Assembly (NCBI GenBank): GCA_019044685.2
Contig: JAGTXX020000014.1
Location: forward strand, 124,001 to 188,000
DNA length: 64,000 nucleotides
Reading direction: 5' to 3'
Source: Nannochloris sp. 'desiccata'
Lineage: Eukaryota > Chlorophyta > Trebouxiophyceae > Chlorellales > Chlorellaceae
The position numbers were made by a program, and so were the translations under genes. The notes beneath the pieces are model-generated. The model searched no databases. It was not told the origin of the DNA and saw only the letters and a program-made list of their open reading frames with translations. Of this stretch, positions 20,367 to 30,660 are shown one piece after another; within the stretch, counting starts at the first letter, position 1; the number at the start of each line of letters is the position of its first letter.

Positions 20367-20711
20367 ATGATGCTCTTCGACCTTGTGAAAGACTATACCG
20401 GAGCCGAAAGAGGTAGGGATGTCACTCTAGATTGTTGACGTAATTCGTCATTTTAATACTTATTCTCACTTCTCTAAACATACTTCCATTTATATACAGA
20501 AATGATAAAGGAGCAAATCAAGAATTTGATGCCAGATTTCTCCTCTGCTGAAATTTTCAGCGAAGATGCCGACGACCTTCAACAAGCATTCTTGGGATAT
20601 GACCAGCCTGCCGCTGTGAACGTATCGAACAAGGTGCATACAGACCGTATTGTATTGTTCCCCGCCCCACGTGGATGTGGAGACATGAAGGTCGTACTCA
20701 TGGCGAACTGA
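20367..20711 (+). CDS. Two-exon 85-aa protein, unknown
   Basis: Exons 20367-20412 and 20500-20711 (donor GTAGGG, acceptor TATATACAG) join to 258 nt in frame. The protein starts MMLFDLVKDYTGAEREMIKE and ends APRGCGDMKVVLMAN; the middle is acidic (SEDADDLQQAF). It has no signal peptide or TM helix. I do not recognise a family; compact size and clean splicing suggest a real cytosolic protein. It converges with RPL11, 187 bp away. Confidence 0.7.
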
Positions 20712-20898
20712 AATTTCTGTCGCCTAACGTTTTTATTATGATAAATATAATTTTGAGATTTTTCTTTACCCATTCAATGATCTATCAAACCTGGAATGAA
20801 TGCATATCTTTGTTTTGCACTATGTAACGCCTTTTATACGTATTTTACAATCCTACTGTATACTATCATCTAATTTAAAATGTTTGTTGCGGTATGAT

Positions 20899-21736
20899 TT
20901 AGTAGCGCTCAGCGTGACTCTTGTTAAGCACAACACCCTCAAACTTGGTCTGGAACCACTTGATAGCATCCTCCTTGGTCACGCGGTGAGAAACACCCAC
21001 GCGAGACTTACGGGCACGGCGCTGGGCAACACGGTACCCAGGGCGGTCGAGCACGACATAGAAATCCATACCATAGATGCCAGTAGAGGGATCGTATTTA
21101 ATACCGAGATCAATATGTTCGGCAATACCGAAACCAAAATTACCAGTATCAGAGAAATTCCTGCGGATAAGTTCGTATTCCTTAACCTTAAGACCAGCCT
21201 CGAGGAGCTGCATGGCCTTCTCGCCGCGAACGGTAACAAAGCAAGAAATCTTTTCGTTACGACGGATAGACCATTGGCGCACAGTGTAGCGGGCCTTTCC
21301 GAAAACAGGGGACTGACCAGTCAGCTGTTCTAAAACCTGTCGAAAGAAAGAGTATTTAAAAGTCAGCCTTCAATATTTATTTTCATGCTGGAGGATTCAA
21401 TTCAAGTTCCAACTGATTTTGACATATTAGAATGACCATTGAATCAATAATCATCTTCCTAACTATTCACTAAGCACCTTTGCGGCCTTTTGGAGGCGAT
21501 CGCCGGACTCGCCGGTGCAAATGTTCAAGCAAAGCTTTGCTACTCGGATGTCCCTACAAAAATAGCAACCCACAAAGAAATATTAGTTTTCGGGTGCAGT
21601 AGATTTCTTCTCAATGTATTTTAGATCCTAATTAATGACTCTGCCGCTGCTCAAAGACTTCATTCCTGAGAATTCATCCCACCCCATTTACTGTGATGGC
21701 TGCTCACCGGTTAGCGTTGGAAGTTTTGCCGGACAT
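20899..21736 (-). CDS. RPL11: 60S ribosomal protein L11 (uL5)
   Basis: Exons 21708-21736, 21478-21553 and 20899-21336 join in frame to 180 aa, the normal length for eukaryotic uL5. Signature segments are [55 protein letters not shown] and [19 protein letters not shown]. uL5 sits in the central protuberance of the large subunit as part of the 5S RNP. Exon 1 holds only nine codons plus two bases ([10 protein letters not shown]...), and its placement rests on phase and the GTGAGC donor. The gene is divergent from the mutarotase gene with a 226-bp shared upstream region. Confidence 0.97.
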
Positions 21737-21954
21737 GGCTTCTAAATTTATGCTCCTCCTACTTATAGGTGCGACGTAGACGTCGAAAGAGACCGAGTCA
21801 AGCCTTGAAGCCCACTCAAATAGGCTGCCGTCTGAGTCGCCAGGGTCAATTTAAATCACTAAGACAAATTACCTTTGAAATTCATACCCTTTAATGGAGT
21901 TTAGAGGCTTCGCATGCATTGAGTTAATATACTATTGCATGTTAATAGGCATGC

Positions 21955-21963
21955 AAACCCTAA
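21955..21963 (+). promoter_or_regulatory. Telobox-like AAACCCTAA
   Basis: AAACCCTAA lies in the short RPL11/mutarotase divergent region, its last base being the A of the mutarotase ATG. A site II-like AGCCCA is at about 21811. In plants teloboxes and site II elements mark ribosomal-protein promoters; whether that applies here is inference. Confidence 0.35.
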
Positions 21964-23717
21964 TGAGGCTGCCAAAGAGCCGGGTGGCCAAGGCCACGCT
22001 CCTGCTACGCCATGCAAATTTAATTGGGACAGTCTCGGGACATACTTTTCGTAAGTGCTTAGCATAGATAATGGTTTAGTACATGGATCAAATAGTACAG
22101 GTTAAGGTAGCATTCAAATTAAATCAATTTTATATAAATTTCGAATCTATTTAATAATCTACAGGTGGGAACAGGCTTCTTGGCCCACTTCGCAGATGGA
22201 GACAACCTGCTGCTACCCTTGACGCGTCACACCAAGATTCTGAAAACCTAGCATCCACTAGCGACGACGACATTCCGTAAGCTTTATATTTAATCTCGAC
22301 AAATTAATTAATTATTCGCCGCCACCGCAGCCACTTTCCAATCACCTTATTTCACTTCTGAACTAATTAAAGAAACTTCCTCTACTCTCCCTCCAGTTCT
22401 CAAGAGGAATATATCGCCCATTGTCAACAATTTTACAGCATTCCTGGGCTTATAGACATCTCTGCGGGCCCAGGCGGTCTTCCATTCATCACACTGCGCC
22501 ACCCCAATGGAGCCCACGCCCAAATCTGTCTCCATGGCGGCACCATCACATCTTGGCAAGGAACCGAAGGCAAAGAGAACTTGCATCTTAGAGACGGCAA
22601 TGCATTTGACGGTGTACAGCCTATAGCAGGAGGTATTGGCATTGCCTGGCCTCAAATTGGCCCCGGAGGCCTCCCCCTTCATGGCTTATTAAGAACTATG
22701 CATTGGTCTTTGGTCGAAAGTTCTGCATATGAAGGGAGTGATGATCCCGCTCCTACGATTAGTTTATATGTGGATAGCTCTTCGGAAGGCACTGATGATT
22801 GGCCATATAGCTTCGAAGCTGTCTACTCCATCTCTTTAAGAGCAGCACAACCACCGGGATTGCATCCAAGAGAACAAGCTGAAGAAGCAGAACGACAGCT
22901 TGAGTTGTTATCTGATGAGAATAGAAGGGAGTTGAAGAGGAAGAGGGTGGAGGCAGAGAGAGCTGCAGCTGCCGCGCTAGCAGCAGAGAATGCTGATAGT
23001 GACGATGATGCAAACATAAAAACATCGACGACAAGAAGAACGTCTAGCAGCAGTGCTGCTGTAAGTAGCAGTGGAACAGATGTAGCAGAACCTGCACGTA
23101 GTGTCTCCCCTCCCTCTATTCTCCAATGTTCTTTACAAATCCACAACAGCAGCTCTGAAGAATTTAAATTCACTTCTGGTCTCTTGACTCATTTGGCATC
23201 CGAGGATGTGAGAGAGAATAAGAAATTTGTCAAGGTTTTGGGTTTGGGTGGTAAATACGTCCTAGATTACGCTGCAGACCCGATGCGTCCTAGTTTATTT
23301 GTAGAACAAGATGATTTCTTGTTCTTTGACGCAGATTCAGGTAAAAATGTCGATAAACTCTACGTAGATTGCGATGATGAGGGGCATGTCTTATTTTGCC
23401 CAGGAACTCAAAGTTACGTTGAAATAGAGCATCCGCTCGGATTTACAGATTTAGAGGTGCTACACCCTGCTGCTGCTGCTCCAGATGTCGCACGCAGGTC
23501 TGTATGCCTTGCTTCTGCGAGAAAGGCAAAGCCTATTACGTTGCCCCCGGGTGGCACTTGGAGCGGGGAAATGAAATTATCGAGCTATAATAGATATTGG
23601 GATTTGCCACCGTTTGAAAAAGAGGATCCAACGACTGTGCCTGTGCCGAAGAGAGAAGATGCATTGCCACCGAGAAGGATGCATGATGAAGAGGAGTTTG
23701 GATATGTTGATGGTTAA
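21963..23717 (+). CDS. Glucose-6-phosphate 1-epimerase-like (hexose-6-phosphate mutarotase), probably organelle-targeted
   Basis: Exons 21963-22050, 22165-22276 and 22397-23717 join with exact phases to 506 aa (donors GTAAGT and GTAAGC). The N-terminus (MRLPKSRVAKATLLLRHANL and on) is Arg-rich with almost no acidic residues for ~45 positions, as in mitochondrial or plastid targeting peptides. The aldose-1-epimerase/YeaD fold starts at about residue 80: HGGTITSWQG, LHLRDGNAFDGVQPIAGGIGIAWPQIG and GLPLHGLLRTMHWSL, the family's substrate-phosphate and catalytic His region. An unusual insert of ~80 residues (charged coil, then Ser/Ala-rich) interrupts the domain before ILQCSLQIHN. The family interconverts alpha and beta hexose-6-phosphates. 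Confidence 0.87.
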
Positions 23718-23950
23718 AAGTAAGAAAAAGGACAAGAAGGTTTTATTTTCTTATTTCTTTCTCACTCCTCAACTGGCTCTGTTGATATAATGCTTAATTT
23801 TAGCTTGTAATTATTAATGTTTCTGTAAGATAATATGTTTACACTAGATTGTTGGTAATTACTGCTAAAGGGAGAAAAGGGCCATTCTATCTAAAAGGAC
23901 CCTCCTCTACTAGAAAACTAAAATTTCAAAAATATATTTTCAATTTTTTA

Positions 23951-24454
23951 TTATGCGGCAGCCTCAGCGGCAGGTGCTTCCTTCTTTCCTCCGAAAACCT
24001 TCATGGCAGTGGTGATACCGACACCCCAGCAACCAAGCACAAGGAATACAATCTGCAGGGGAGAAAAGAAGGGACAGCGTTTAGGATAAATTTAATGTTG
24101 AGCAAGATAGACTAGGGCGGGCGAGGGAGCGGGTTTCGGGCACTGCACCCTTCTCAGCCAAACCTCTTGGGTTTTAAAGTAAGAGATTAGACCTACGTGT
24201 TCTTCCTTCCACTGTGCAATTTCCGTAGGCTTCTCCCAAGCATTATATTTAACCTCGCCGTGAGCATCTGCAAAGCCAGAAAATTAATAAATTAATAGGG
24301 AAAAGGGTTAAAACATTAATTTAACAGCACTGATCAATGAGCAGCCTGAAAAATATCTACCTCCAGCCATCGATCTAATTTGCTGACTAGCGCTGCGGGT
24401 CTGGCGAGTTATCCTGGCGACCAAGGGGGTCATCTTTTGAATTGCTCCACTCAT
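23951..24454 (-). CDS. Small mitochondrial-type single-TM protein (88 aa)
   Basis: Exons 24361-24454, 24197-24267 and 23951-24052 join in frame. The first exon is a typical presequence (MSGAIQKMTPLVARITRQTR...RSMAGG; basic, no acids), then a hydrophilic stretch (DAHGEVKYNAWEKPTEIAQW), one membrane helix (IVFLVLGCWGVGITTAM) and a short Lys/Ala tail. This layout is that of single-pass accessory subunits of respiratory complexes, for example complex I or cytochrome oxidase, but I cannot match a specific subunit. Divergent from METTL16. Confidence 0.75.
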
Positions 24455-24729
24455 GGCTATCTATCTGAACTGAATGGCCTTTGAGTTTACAATTCAGTGT
24501 TGCTAATGGTTTTGATGGTGCAATTAACTACGTGTTATTAGCCGAATCTTCCTTGTTTATGAGCTTTTTCAAAGCTTGTACCTTCAGCCACTTCAGCAGG
24601 ACGATGAGCAGAGAAAACTTACTGAGACCCAAGCTGGCTTGATGCCTTAACCAAAGTTCACTTTACTCAATGCATTCCATTAATATATACCCATTATAGT
24701 GGCTGAAACGCCTGCAGTTACTCATCGCC

Positions 24730-26726
24730 ATGGTGAGAATGTTTGATCTAAATTTGCTTCCTTTGAATCCATCAGTTTAAAGTTTATGATCTGACCTTGC
24801 ACTTGCTTCTTATACGTGTAGGAAGATGAGTTACTTGAGGCCAAGGACCTTTGCATGTCGAATCTAGCTTCAGTTGAAGAAGCTTTAGCTACCGACCCTG
24901 ACAACACCGAACTCCGGCAGGTAAAAGAAACGCACACTTGATTATTTATGTGACGAGTCACGTTGCTTAGTCTACTTCATAGAACTGGACTAACCTGTAA
25001 ATATATCTTAATGTTACATTTACAGGTGCAAGAAGAGCTGCGGACAGCATTAGAAGCCACGAACACAACTCTGCAAGACATTGCCTCCACAAACGAGATC
25101 CCCACTGCTCGAGCCCACCCTCCTCGTTTACCACATCACGCCGGATCTACCGCCAATCACAACTCACGTATCCACCCAAGAAGTCCTTATTCAACTTCAG
25201 AGCCAGATTTTGCTACCCTTGCTCAAGAGTACCCCTCTCTACGGCCCTATCTCCTCCCTCTCAGAAAACAGCCACTGCCGCCTTCTCCGACTACCACCTC
25301 CAACACGTCTATCACCACTAATACTACTACTAATTCTCCGCATAGAAGAAGAACAATTGACTTCACAAATCCCGCTGCATGTAGGGAACTCAGTAAAGTC
25401 CTTTTGAAGAAAGATTTCGGGGTCAATTGGGATCTCCCAGAGGGGCATTTAGTGCCACCTGTGACAAATCGATTAAATTATATTCTGTGGATTGAAGATC
25501 TGTTGAATCTCTCTAGCCCAATAAGTACTAGTAATGCTACTAGTGATACGCGTACTATAATAAAAGGCTTGGATATAGGGTGTGGTGCCAGCTGTATCTA
25601 CCCTTTACTCGGTGCTTCTCTACTACATTGGCATTTTGTAGGGGTAGATGTGACACATGAAGCAATAGAAGGGGCTCGAAAAAATGTAGAGATGAATTCA
25701 CATCTGAAAGGCCTAATAGAAGTGAGAAAAGTGGAGATGCAGCCTGAACAGATGGATTTCTTTTTAAAATATGAAGACGGTATCGACAATAAAAAGAAAG
25801 AAGAGGGAGAACAGCTGGTAAAAACGCCCTCTACGAAAGGGATCTTAGCTGCTGCTTTTAGAGAAGAAGACAATGCTAAAGAAACGTTCGCTTTCTCCAT
25901 GTGCAACCCTCCATTCTTTGAAAAAATCGAGCACGCCAATGCCAACCCCAGCACCGCCTTTGGTGGCACAGAGGTGGAAAGTATCTATCCAGGTGGGGAA
26001 GAAAGCTTTGTACGTAGTATCTTTCAAGATTCCTTTTTATTAAAGGATCGTGTGCATTGGTTTACGACCCTGGTGGGGAAGAAATTGACTTTAAAGGCAT
26101 TGAAAAAGTGGTTGCATGCCGAGGCCAGCGTGCATGTGGTGCGGACGACGGAATTCTTCCAAGGGCAGACGTCGAGATGGGGAGTGGCGTGGTCGTTTCT
26201 AGCAGATCCTAGTGTCGCTTTGAAACCTATAGAACGGGGAGAAGGAGCTAGGGGCACTCCTGTTAAAGCGGGGCATAATGCTACGACCAAAAGAGGGGCC
26301 GGAGAAGACGAAACGCAGAGACTCCAGCTACTACAGCAACAGCATCAAATAGTAAAGAAAAGGAAGATTACAGGACGTAGCGTGAGTTTAAATATTACTT
26401 TAAAAGACTCACACGCTGCATTAGGTTTATTAAAACATATAAAAGTAAATTTAGAAGGGTCTCAAGATTTGAAATGTTCCTTGGATGGTTCTCAATACCA
26501 ATTGACGGCAGAACCACAAGGCGCCGATGGCGTTGCTGCTGCAGCTATTACGAGTGGGTTCACTATTCAGTTACTCGCTCAGCAACCTAGACGGTACGTG
26601 ATGGCCATAGCGTTAGCAAAGAATAGTGGTACTATAGATATCCGTACCATTATGGCATGGTTTAGTGGAGTTGTTGCTCAAATAGAGGCAGCGGTGTGCA
26701 GCTACGAAGCGAAGCTTATTTCTTAA
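24730..26726 (+). CDS. METTL16: METTL16-type RNA N6-adenosine methyltransferase with SPF30-like N-terminal coil
   Basis: Coding exons are 24730-24732 (ATG only), 24822-24920 and 25026-26726, giving 600 aa. Residues ~55-430 are METTL16-like: PDFATLAQEYP, KDFGVNWDLPEGHLVPPV, RLNYILWIEDLL, the SAM motif LDIGCGASCIYPLLGA and the catalytic NPPFFE at about residue 328, then WFTTLVGKK. METTL16 methylates U6 snRNA and SAM-synthetase transcripts. Residues 2-55 (SVEEALATDPDNTELRQVQE...) resemble the N-terminal helical segment of the splicing factor SPF30/SMNDC1, which METTL16 normally lacks. No Met occurs in exon 3 before the catalytic domain, so translation must start upstream in these exons. The C-terminal third resembles the VCR region only loosely. 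Confidence 0.9.
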
Positions 26727-27003
26727 ACAATCATTTCATTTCCTCTATCGATATGTATATTCATATACATAATATATTTATATTACTATAGACATGTATC
26801 GTTCATTAATATGTACATTCAATGCTCTATTTCGCGTTGAATAAACAAAATAAAGCTCAACTATCACAGAGATATTTTTCAAAAAACCTCTCAACTTTGT
26901 TTCTTACCCATATGGATAGTTGAGAAAAATAATGCACTTTACCGTTAATCGTCCACAATTGTTGGATCGGGCAGCAAAGGTCGGGGTGTGGGTGTCTAAA
27001 AAG

Positions 27004-27738
27004 TTAATCCAATGCCCTGGCGGCAATTTCTTTAATCTTGTGATACAACGGCGTCATTTCTACCGGGTGTGGTACTTTCCCATACAGGATATTAGCTGGA
27101 TCTTCGCCTATTTCCCCATACACATTCTTATTCTTTGCATTATCGACAGAAAGAGAGCTTCCGGCAAGTGAAAAGTCAAATAGAAAACCTTGACCCGCCG
27201 CGGCAGTAACCCAGTCGGATGCTACATCCAGTGAAGCGTAGTCATCGGGGCCAGAATCTGTGCTGCTGAATGGCCATAATTGGAAAGTAACATCGCTACC
27301 AAAGGTTTGGTGTTTCTCTCCGGCAGCCAGCTCAGCAACGCCTTGCCGGGTGAAACTGGCCATCAGTAGATGAGCGGTTTCCACACCTGCGACCGCTCCA
27401 ATTTCAATGCGGTTCAATGTGATGAAACAGGGCGCAGACCATGCGCCTGTATGGGTGTGGGAAATCATAAACCCGGTGGCGTGGAGACCGCCCACAATCA
27501 AGCCTCCATGAATAGATTTTAAAAAGACAAGGGCTTTGGCGCTGGCCTGCAGAAGAAGATAATTAGTAATCAAGCAAGATTATACATTTTTCCTGGCGGA
27601 TATACATGTATCGCTCACCAAAACAGCTGGGTTGAGTGCTTTTCCTTCGAAACGTGTGTTAGATTCAGCATTGACCTCCATAAGCTTAGCAATGACTTTA
27701 AGCCCAAGGACATTCGCTTCTTCAAGTACCTTTGACAT
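27004..27738 (-). CDS. SYLF-domain (Ysc84/SH3YL1-like) lipid-binding protein
   Basis: Exons 27619-27738 and 27004-27546 join at phase 0 to 220 aa. Exon 1 gives MSKVLEEANVLGLKVIAKLM; exon 2 opens ASAKALVFLKSIHGGLIVGG and contains GAWSAPCFITLNRIEIGAVAGVE and GFLFDFSLAGSSLSVD, matching the SYLF fold's glycine-rich barrel and the AxGF[ML]FG-type C-terminal block. SYLF proteins bind phosphoinositides at endocytic or actin sites. There is no SH3 or FYVE domain, so this is a stand-alone form. A donor (GTGAGC) and acceptor (TTCTTCTGCAG) support the intron. Confidence 0.8.
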
Positions 27739-28072
27739 CTTTGCAATTATTGAAAGTTATAATATGCAGAAATAAACTGTCGTGGAGACTCTTTCAGCAG
27801 GATTCTGTCAGTCGCTGAGGTGGCACATCACAGCAGTGCTGACAGCAGTGCTGCCGTTAGGCCAAAAGCGGAAGGTGGACTCGAGTGTCCAGCTCGATAA
27901 CTTTATATTTTCAAAGTTCAATAGATTTCTCAGTGTTTACTTGCTTTCTATATACTATGCTTTACAAACTCTGACCTTAAGTACAAGATGGCATTTTCCT
28001 TTTTATCTGAGAAACTAAAAACTAAAAAATAAACAATCTGCCGACTTGGCTTTGAAACATGATAATCTCCCT
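27739..28072. other. Intergenic region
   Basis: 334 bp between the SYLF start and the end of the aminopeptidase P gene, both on the minus strand. A short direct repeat (CAGCAGTGCTGA / CAGCAGTGCTGC) lies near 27830; nothing else. Confidence 0.3.
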
Positions 28073-30166
28073 CTAAAGAGGACTTGTCGCATTTTTCAAC
28101 CATTCCAACTCCTCAGCACACCCCTCCGCTTCCAATCTAGGCGCCAAAACTTTATACACATGCTCATGATATTGATCCACCCAAGAAATTTCATCCGGGG
28201 TCAAATCTTTCTTTACGATCATTTTCTTCTGTAATGGACACACAGTCAGCCTATCACAGGTATAATACTCACCAGCAAACTTGTGTTCAGTCTTAGCAGG
28301 GACAATGACAAACAAATTCTCAATACGGACTCCAAAGGCGCCATCTTCATAATACCCCGGTTCATTCGAGCAGACCATGTTTGGTAACAAAGGAGTGGTA
28401 TTCCAAAAGCGAGCAGAGATAGATTGAGGCCCTTCATGAACATTTAACGCGGCACCAACACCATGACCAGTGCCGTGACGGTAATTAAGCCCAAGTCTCC
28501 ATAAAGCAGTTCTCGCCAAAGTGTCGAGAGCACATCCCGGAGTACCTTCAGGCCAAATCGCAACATCAAGACCAATATGTCCTTTCAATACAGCAGTAAA
28601 TGCAATACATTGATGTTGGGTTGGTGTCCCCATGTGCATAGTACGTGTTATATCGGTTGTACCGCAGTCGTACTGCCCACCAGAATCCAGTAGTAATAAA
28701 GTTGTATTATCAACGGTACTACAGGACTCTGGCAAAGGGCGGTAATGAATGATTGCACCATTGGAATTGGCACCAGCAATAGTAGGGAAAGATAGTTCTA
28801 TAAATCCAGCTTGAGCAGCACGACGGGCAGTCAACTCTTCATCGATTTGGCATTCAGTTAAAGTTTTACCACTACTGATGGTCTTATCAAGCCAGGTGAA
28901 GAACTTCACTAAAGCAACACCATCACGTGCGTGTGCTTCATGCAATCCTTTCAATTCAGCTTCATTTTTAACTGCTTTAGCTGCAGTCACAGGGGAAGGC
29001 TTTTCCAATACGATTTTATCGCTTTTAATTTTAGCGGTACCATTTTCTTCTCTCTTACGGTTTGCAGCAGCAGATTCAATGGCAACAGTCTTCATTGCAA
29101 AACTGACTTTGGCAGGATCCATCCAAATTCTAACTCCCTGCGAAGCTAAATTTTTGACTTCATTAAAGGCTTCCTCGTAAGGCTTCACGACAATCCCAGC
29201 TTCTGCCAAATGGGAAGCTACCTCGTCGCCAATTTTATCAGAATCAACAAACAAAGTAGCTGAATCAGTAGTCACAAGAGCGTACGACAGAAATACAGGA
29301 TTGTATGCCACGTCACCGCCACGCAAATTCATCAACCAAGCGACCTCATCAAGCATCGTCACTGCAAGGGCGCCCACCCCCGCTGCCGCCATCTCCTTTC
29401 TTGCTGCTTCGAGCTTCTCAGCGACAGTTTGACCAGCCCATTTCAAAGCATGAACACGTAAAGGTGCCTTTGGTGCAGCAGGACGAGCAGATCCCCAGAC
29501 TGTATCAACAGGATTAGAAGTTAAAGGCACCAAAGACCGCCCTGTGGCGGCCAACTGTTTTGCCAGCTTCTCTGCGGCTTCGATGGTATGGCACGTGGGA
29601 TCAATACCGACACGTGCATTCTCAGGTAAAGTAAATATCAACCATTCATGAATTTCAGGGACTTTGGCTGTTCCTGCCTTCATTAACGTCCAATCAGGTC
29701 CTAATTGAGTTTCCGCTTGCAAGAAATAACGACCATCAGTCCAGAGAGCAGCTGCGGCAGCGGTGATAACGGCAGTTCCAGCAGATCCATCGAAATTGGA
29801 AATAAAAGATCGACGGGCATCGCATTCCGGGGGGTATTCGGACATGTGAGGGTCCTCGGAAGGAACGATGAGAGCATCGACGCCGGTGCCTGACTCCGCT
29901 GATGCGAGAAGTTCTCTGAGTTTCACAAGCTTAGGGTCTGTTACTGTGGTAGGGGTAGCAGCTTCAGTGTTGGTAGCCATGGTGCGAGTAGTAGTGGTGA
30001 GGGTGTGGTGGTAGTTTTTGTTGAAGAGAGGGTGCAACTGAGGATGTGAGGGTTCGATCGTCTTGACCTTAAGAGAGCCAAAAACGTTGGAGAGTGTTAA
30101 ATGGGAAAGGAATGGTTTGCCAGCTGCAGATCTGCACGTATTAGACAGCTTGGAGGCGCTCTGCAT
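28073..30166 (-). CDS. Xaa-Pro aminopeptidase P (XPNPEP1/2 type)
   Basis: Single exon. ATG 30166 gives 697 aa; a second in-frame ATG at 29980 (MATNTEAATP) would give the cytosolic size of ~635 aa. The order is two creatinase-like N-terminal domains (ALIVPSEDPHMSEY, SAGTAVITAAAAALWTDGRYFLQAE) and the pita-bread catalytic domain with the metal ligands in LLLLDSGGQYDCGTTDITRT, HGTGHGVGAALNVHEGP and SNEPGYYEDGAFGVRIEN. The enzyme removes an N-terminal residue preceding proline, using two Mn ions. The extra ~62 N-terminal residues are basic and Ser-rich, so the first start may yield an organellar form. It lies divergent from the histidine phosphatase gene. Confidence 0.95.
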   Translation of the reverse strand: MQSASKLSNTCRSAAGKPFLSHLTLSNVFGSLKVKTIEPSHPQLHPLFNKNYHHTLTTTTRTMATNTEAATPTTVTDPKLVKLRELLASAESGTGVDALIVPSEDPHMSEYPPECDARRSFISNFDGSAGTAVITAAAAALWTDGRYFLQAETQLGPDWTLMKAGTAKVPEIHEWLIFTLPENARVGIDPTCHTIEAAEKLAKQLAATGRSLVPLTSNPVDTVWGSARPAAPKAPLRVHALKWAGQTVAEKLEAARKEMAAAGVGALAVTMLDEVAWLMNLRGGDVAYNPVFLSYALVTTDSATLFVDSDKIGDEVASHLAEAGIVVKPYEEAFNEVKNLASQGVRIWMDPAKVSFAMKTVAIESAAANRKREENGTAKIKSDKIVLEKPSPVTAAKAVKNEAELKGLHEAHARDGVALVKFFTWLDKTISSGKTLTECQIDEELTARRAAQAGFIELSFPTIAGANSNGAIIHYRPLPESCSTVDNTTLLLLDSGGQYDCGTTDITRTMHMGTPTQHQCIAFTAVLKGHIGLDVAIWPEGTPGCALDTLARTALWRLGLNYRHGTGHGVGAALNVHEGPQSISARFWNTTPLLPNMVCSNEPGYYEDGAFGVRIENLFVIVPAKTEHKFAGEYYTCDRLTVCPLQKKMIVKKDLTPDEISWVDQYHEHVYKVLAPRLEAEGCAEELEWLKNATSPL

Positions 30167-30660
30167 TGCTCTGCTGGCAGCACGAAGGGATCGCTCCTGG
30201 GTAGGAGAGCGATCAAACAATGGAGGGAATTAAAGCTATGATCAACAGCTGGTGTGACGAAGCGCTAACTAGAAACCGCGTGAAATTGGGTTTCAATTGA
30301 AATTACTATTTTTCGACGCGACTCGGCCACCTTCTAGCCTAGGCTAGGGGCCGGGCCGTGGACGAAAGAAGACAAATTTTTCAAAGTGACCTTCGACAGT
30401 AATTTAAAGCCATGAAAGCCCATCAATTTGAAGTTATTTCATGACGCATTGTTATTATCAAACGTTCGGGAACTATGGGCGTTGACAAATTCCCGCAATC
30501 GTGGTATATCAAGCGATTAATAGCACTTAGAGTTTTTAGATTTTAAAGCCAGTTTCACAAGACAACAGCACAATCTATAAAAATTCTCTCTATAGATAGA
30601 GATATAATAAATACAGCAGCGAGAGCATTCTGCTCTGTTTAGAAGGGGTTTACTACAAGA
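30167..30660. promoter_or_regulatory. Divergent intergenic region
   Basis: 494 bp between the aminopeptidase P and histidine phosphatase starts. It includes a TCTAGCCTAGGCTAG palindrome near 30336 and an AT-rich stretch at 30575-30615. No gene seen. Confidence 0.4.

Noticed and set aside
28210..28270. Possible mini-intron near the end of aminopeptidase P
   Set aside because: GT/AG sites exist, but the read-through residues match the family's C-terminal pattern and the intron would be far too short.
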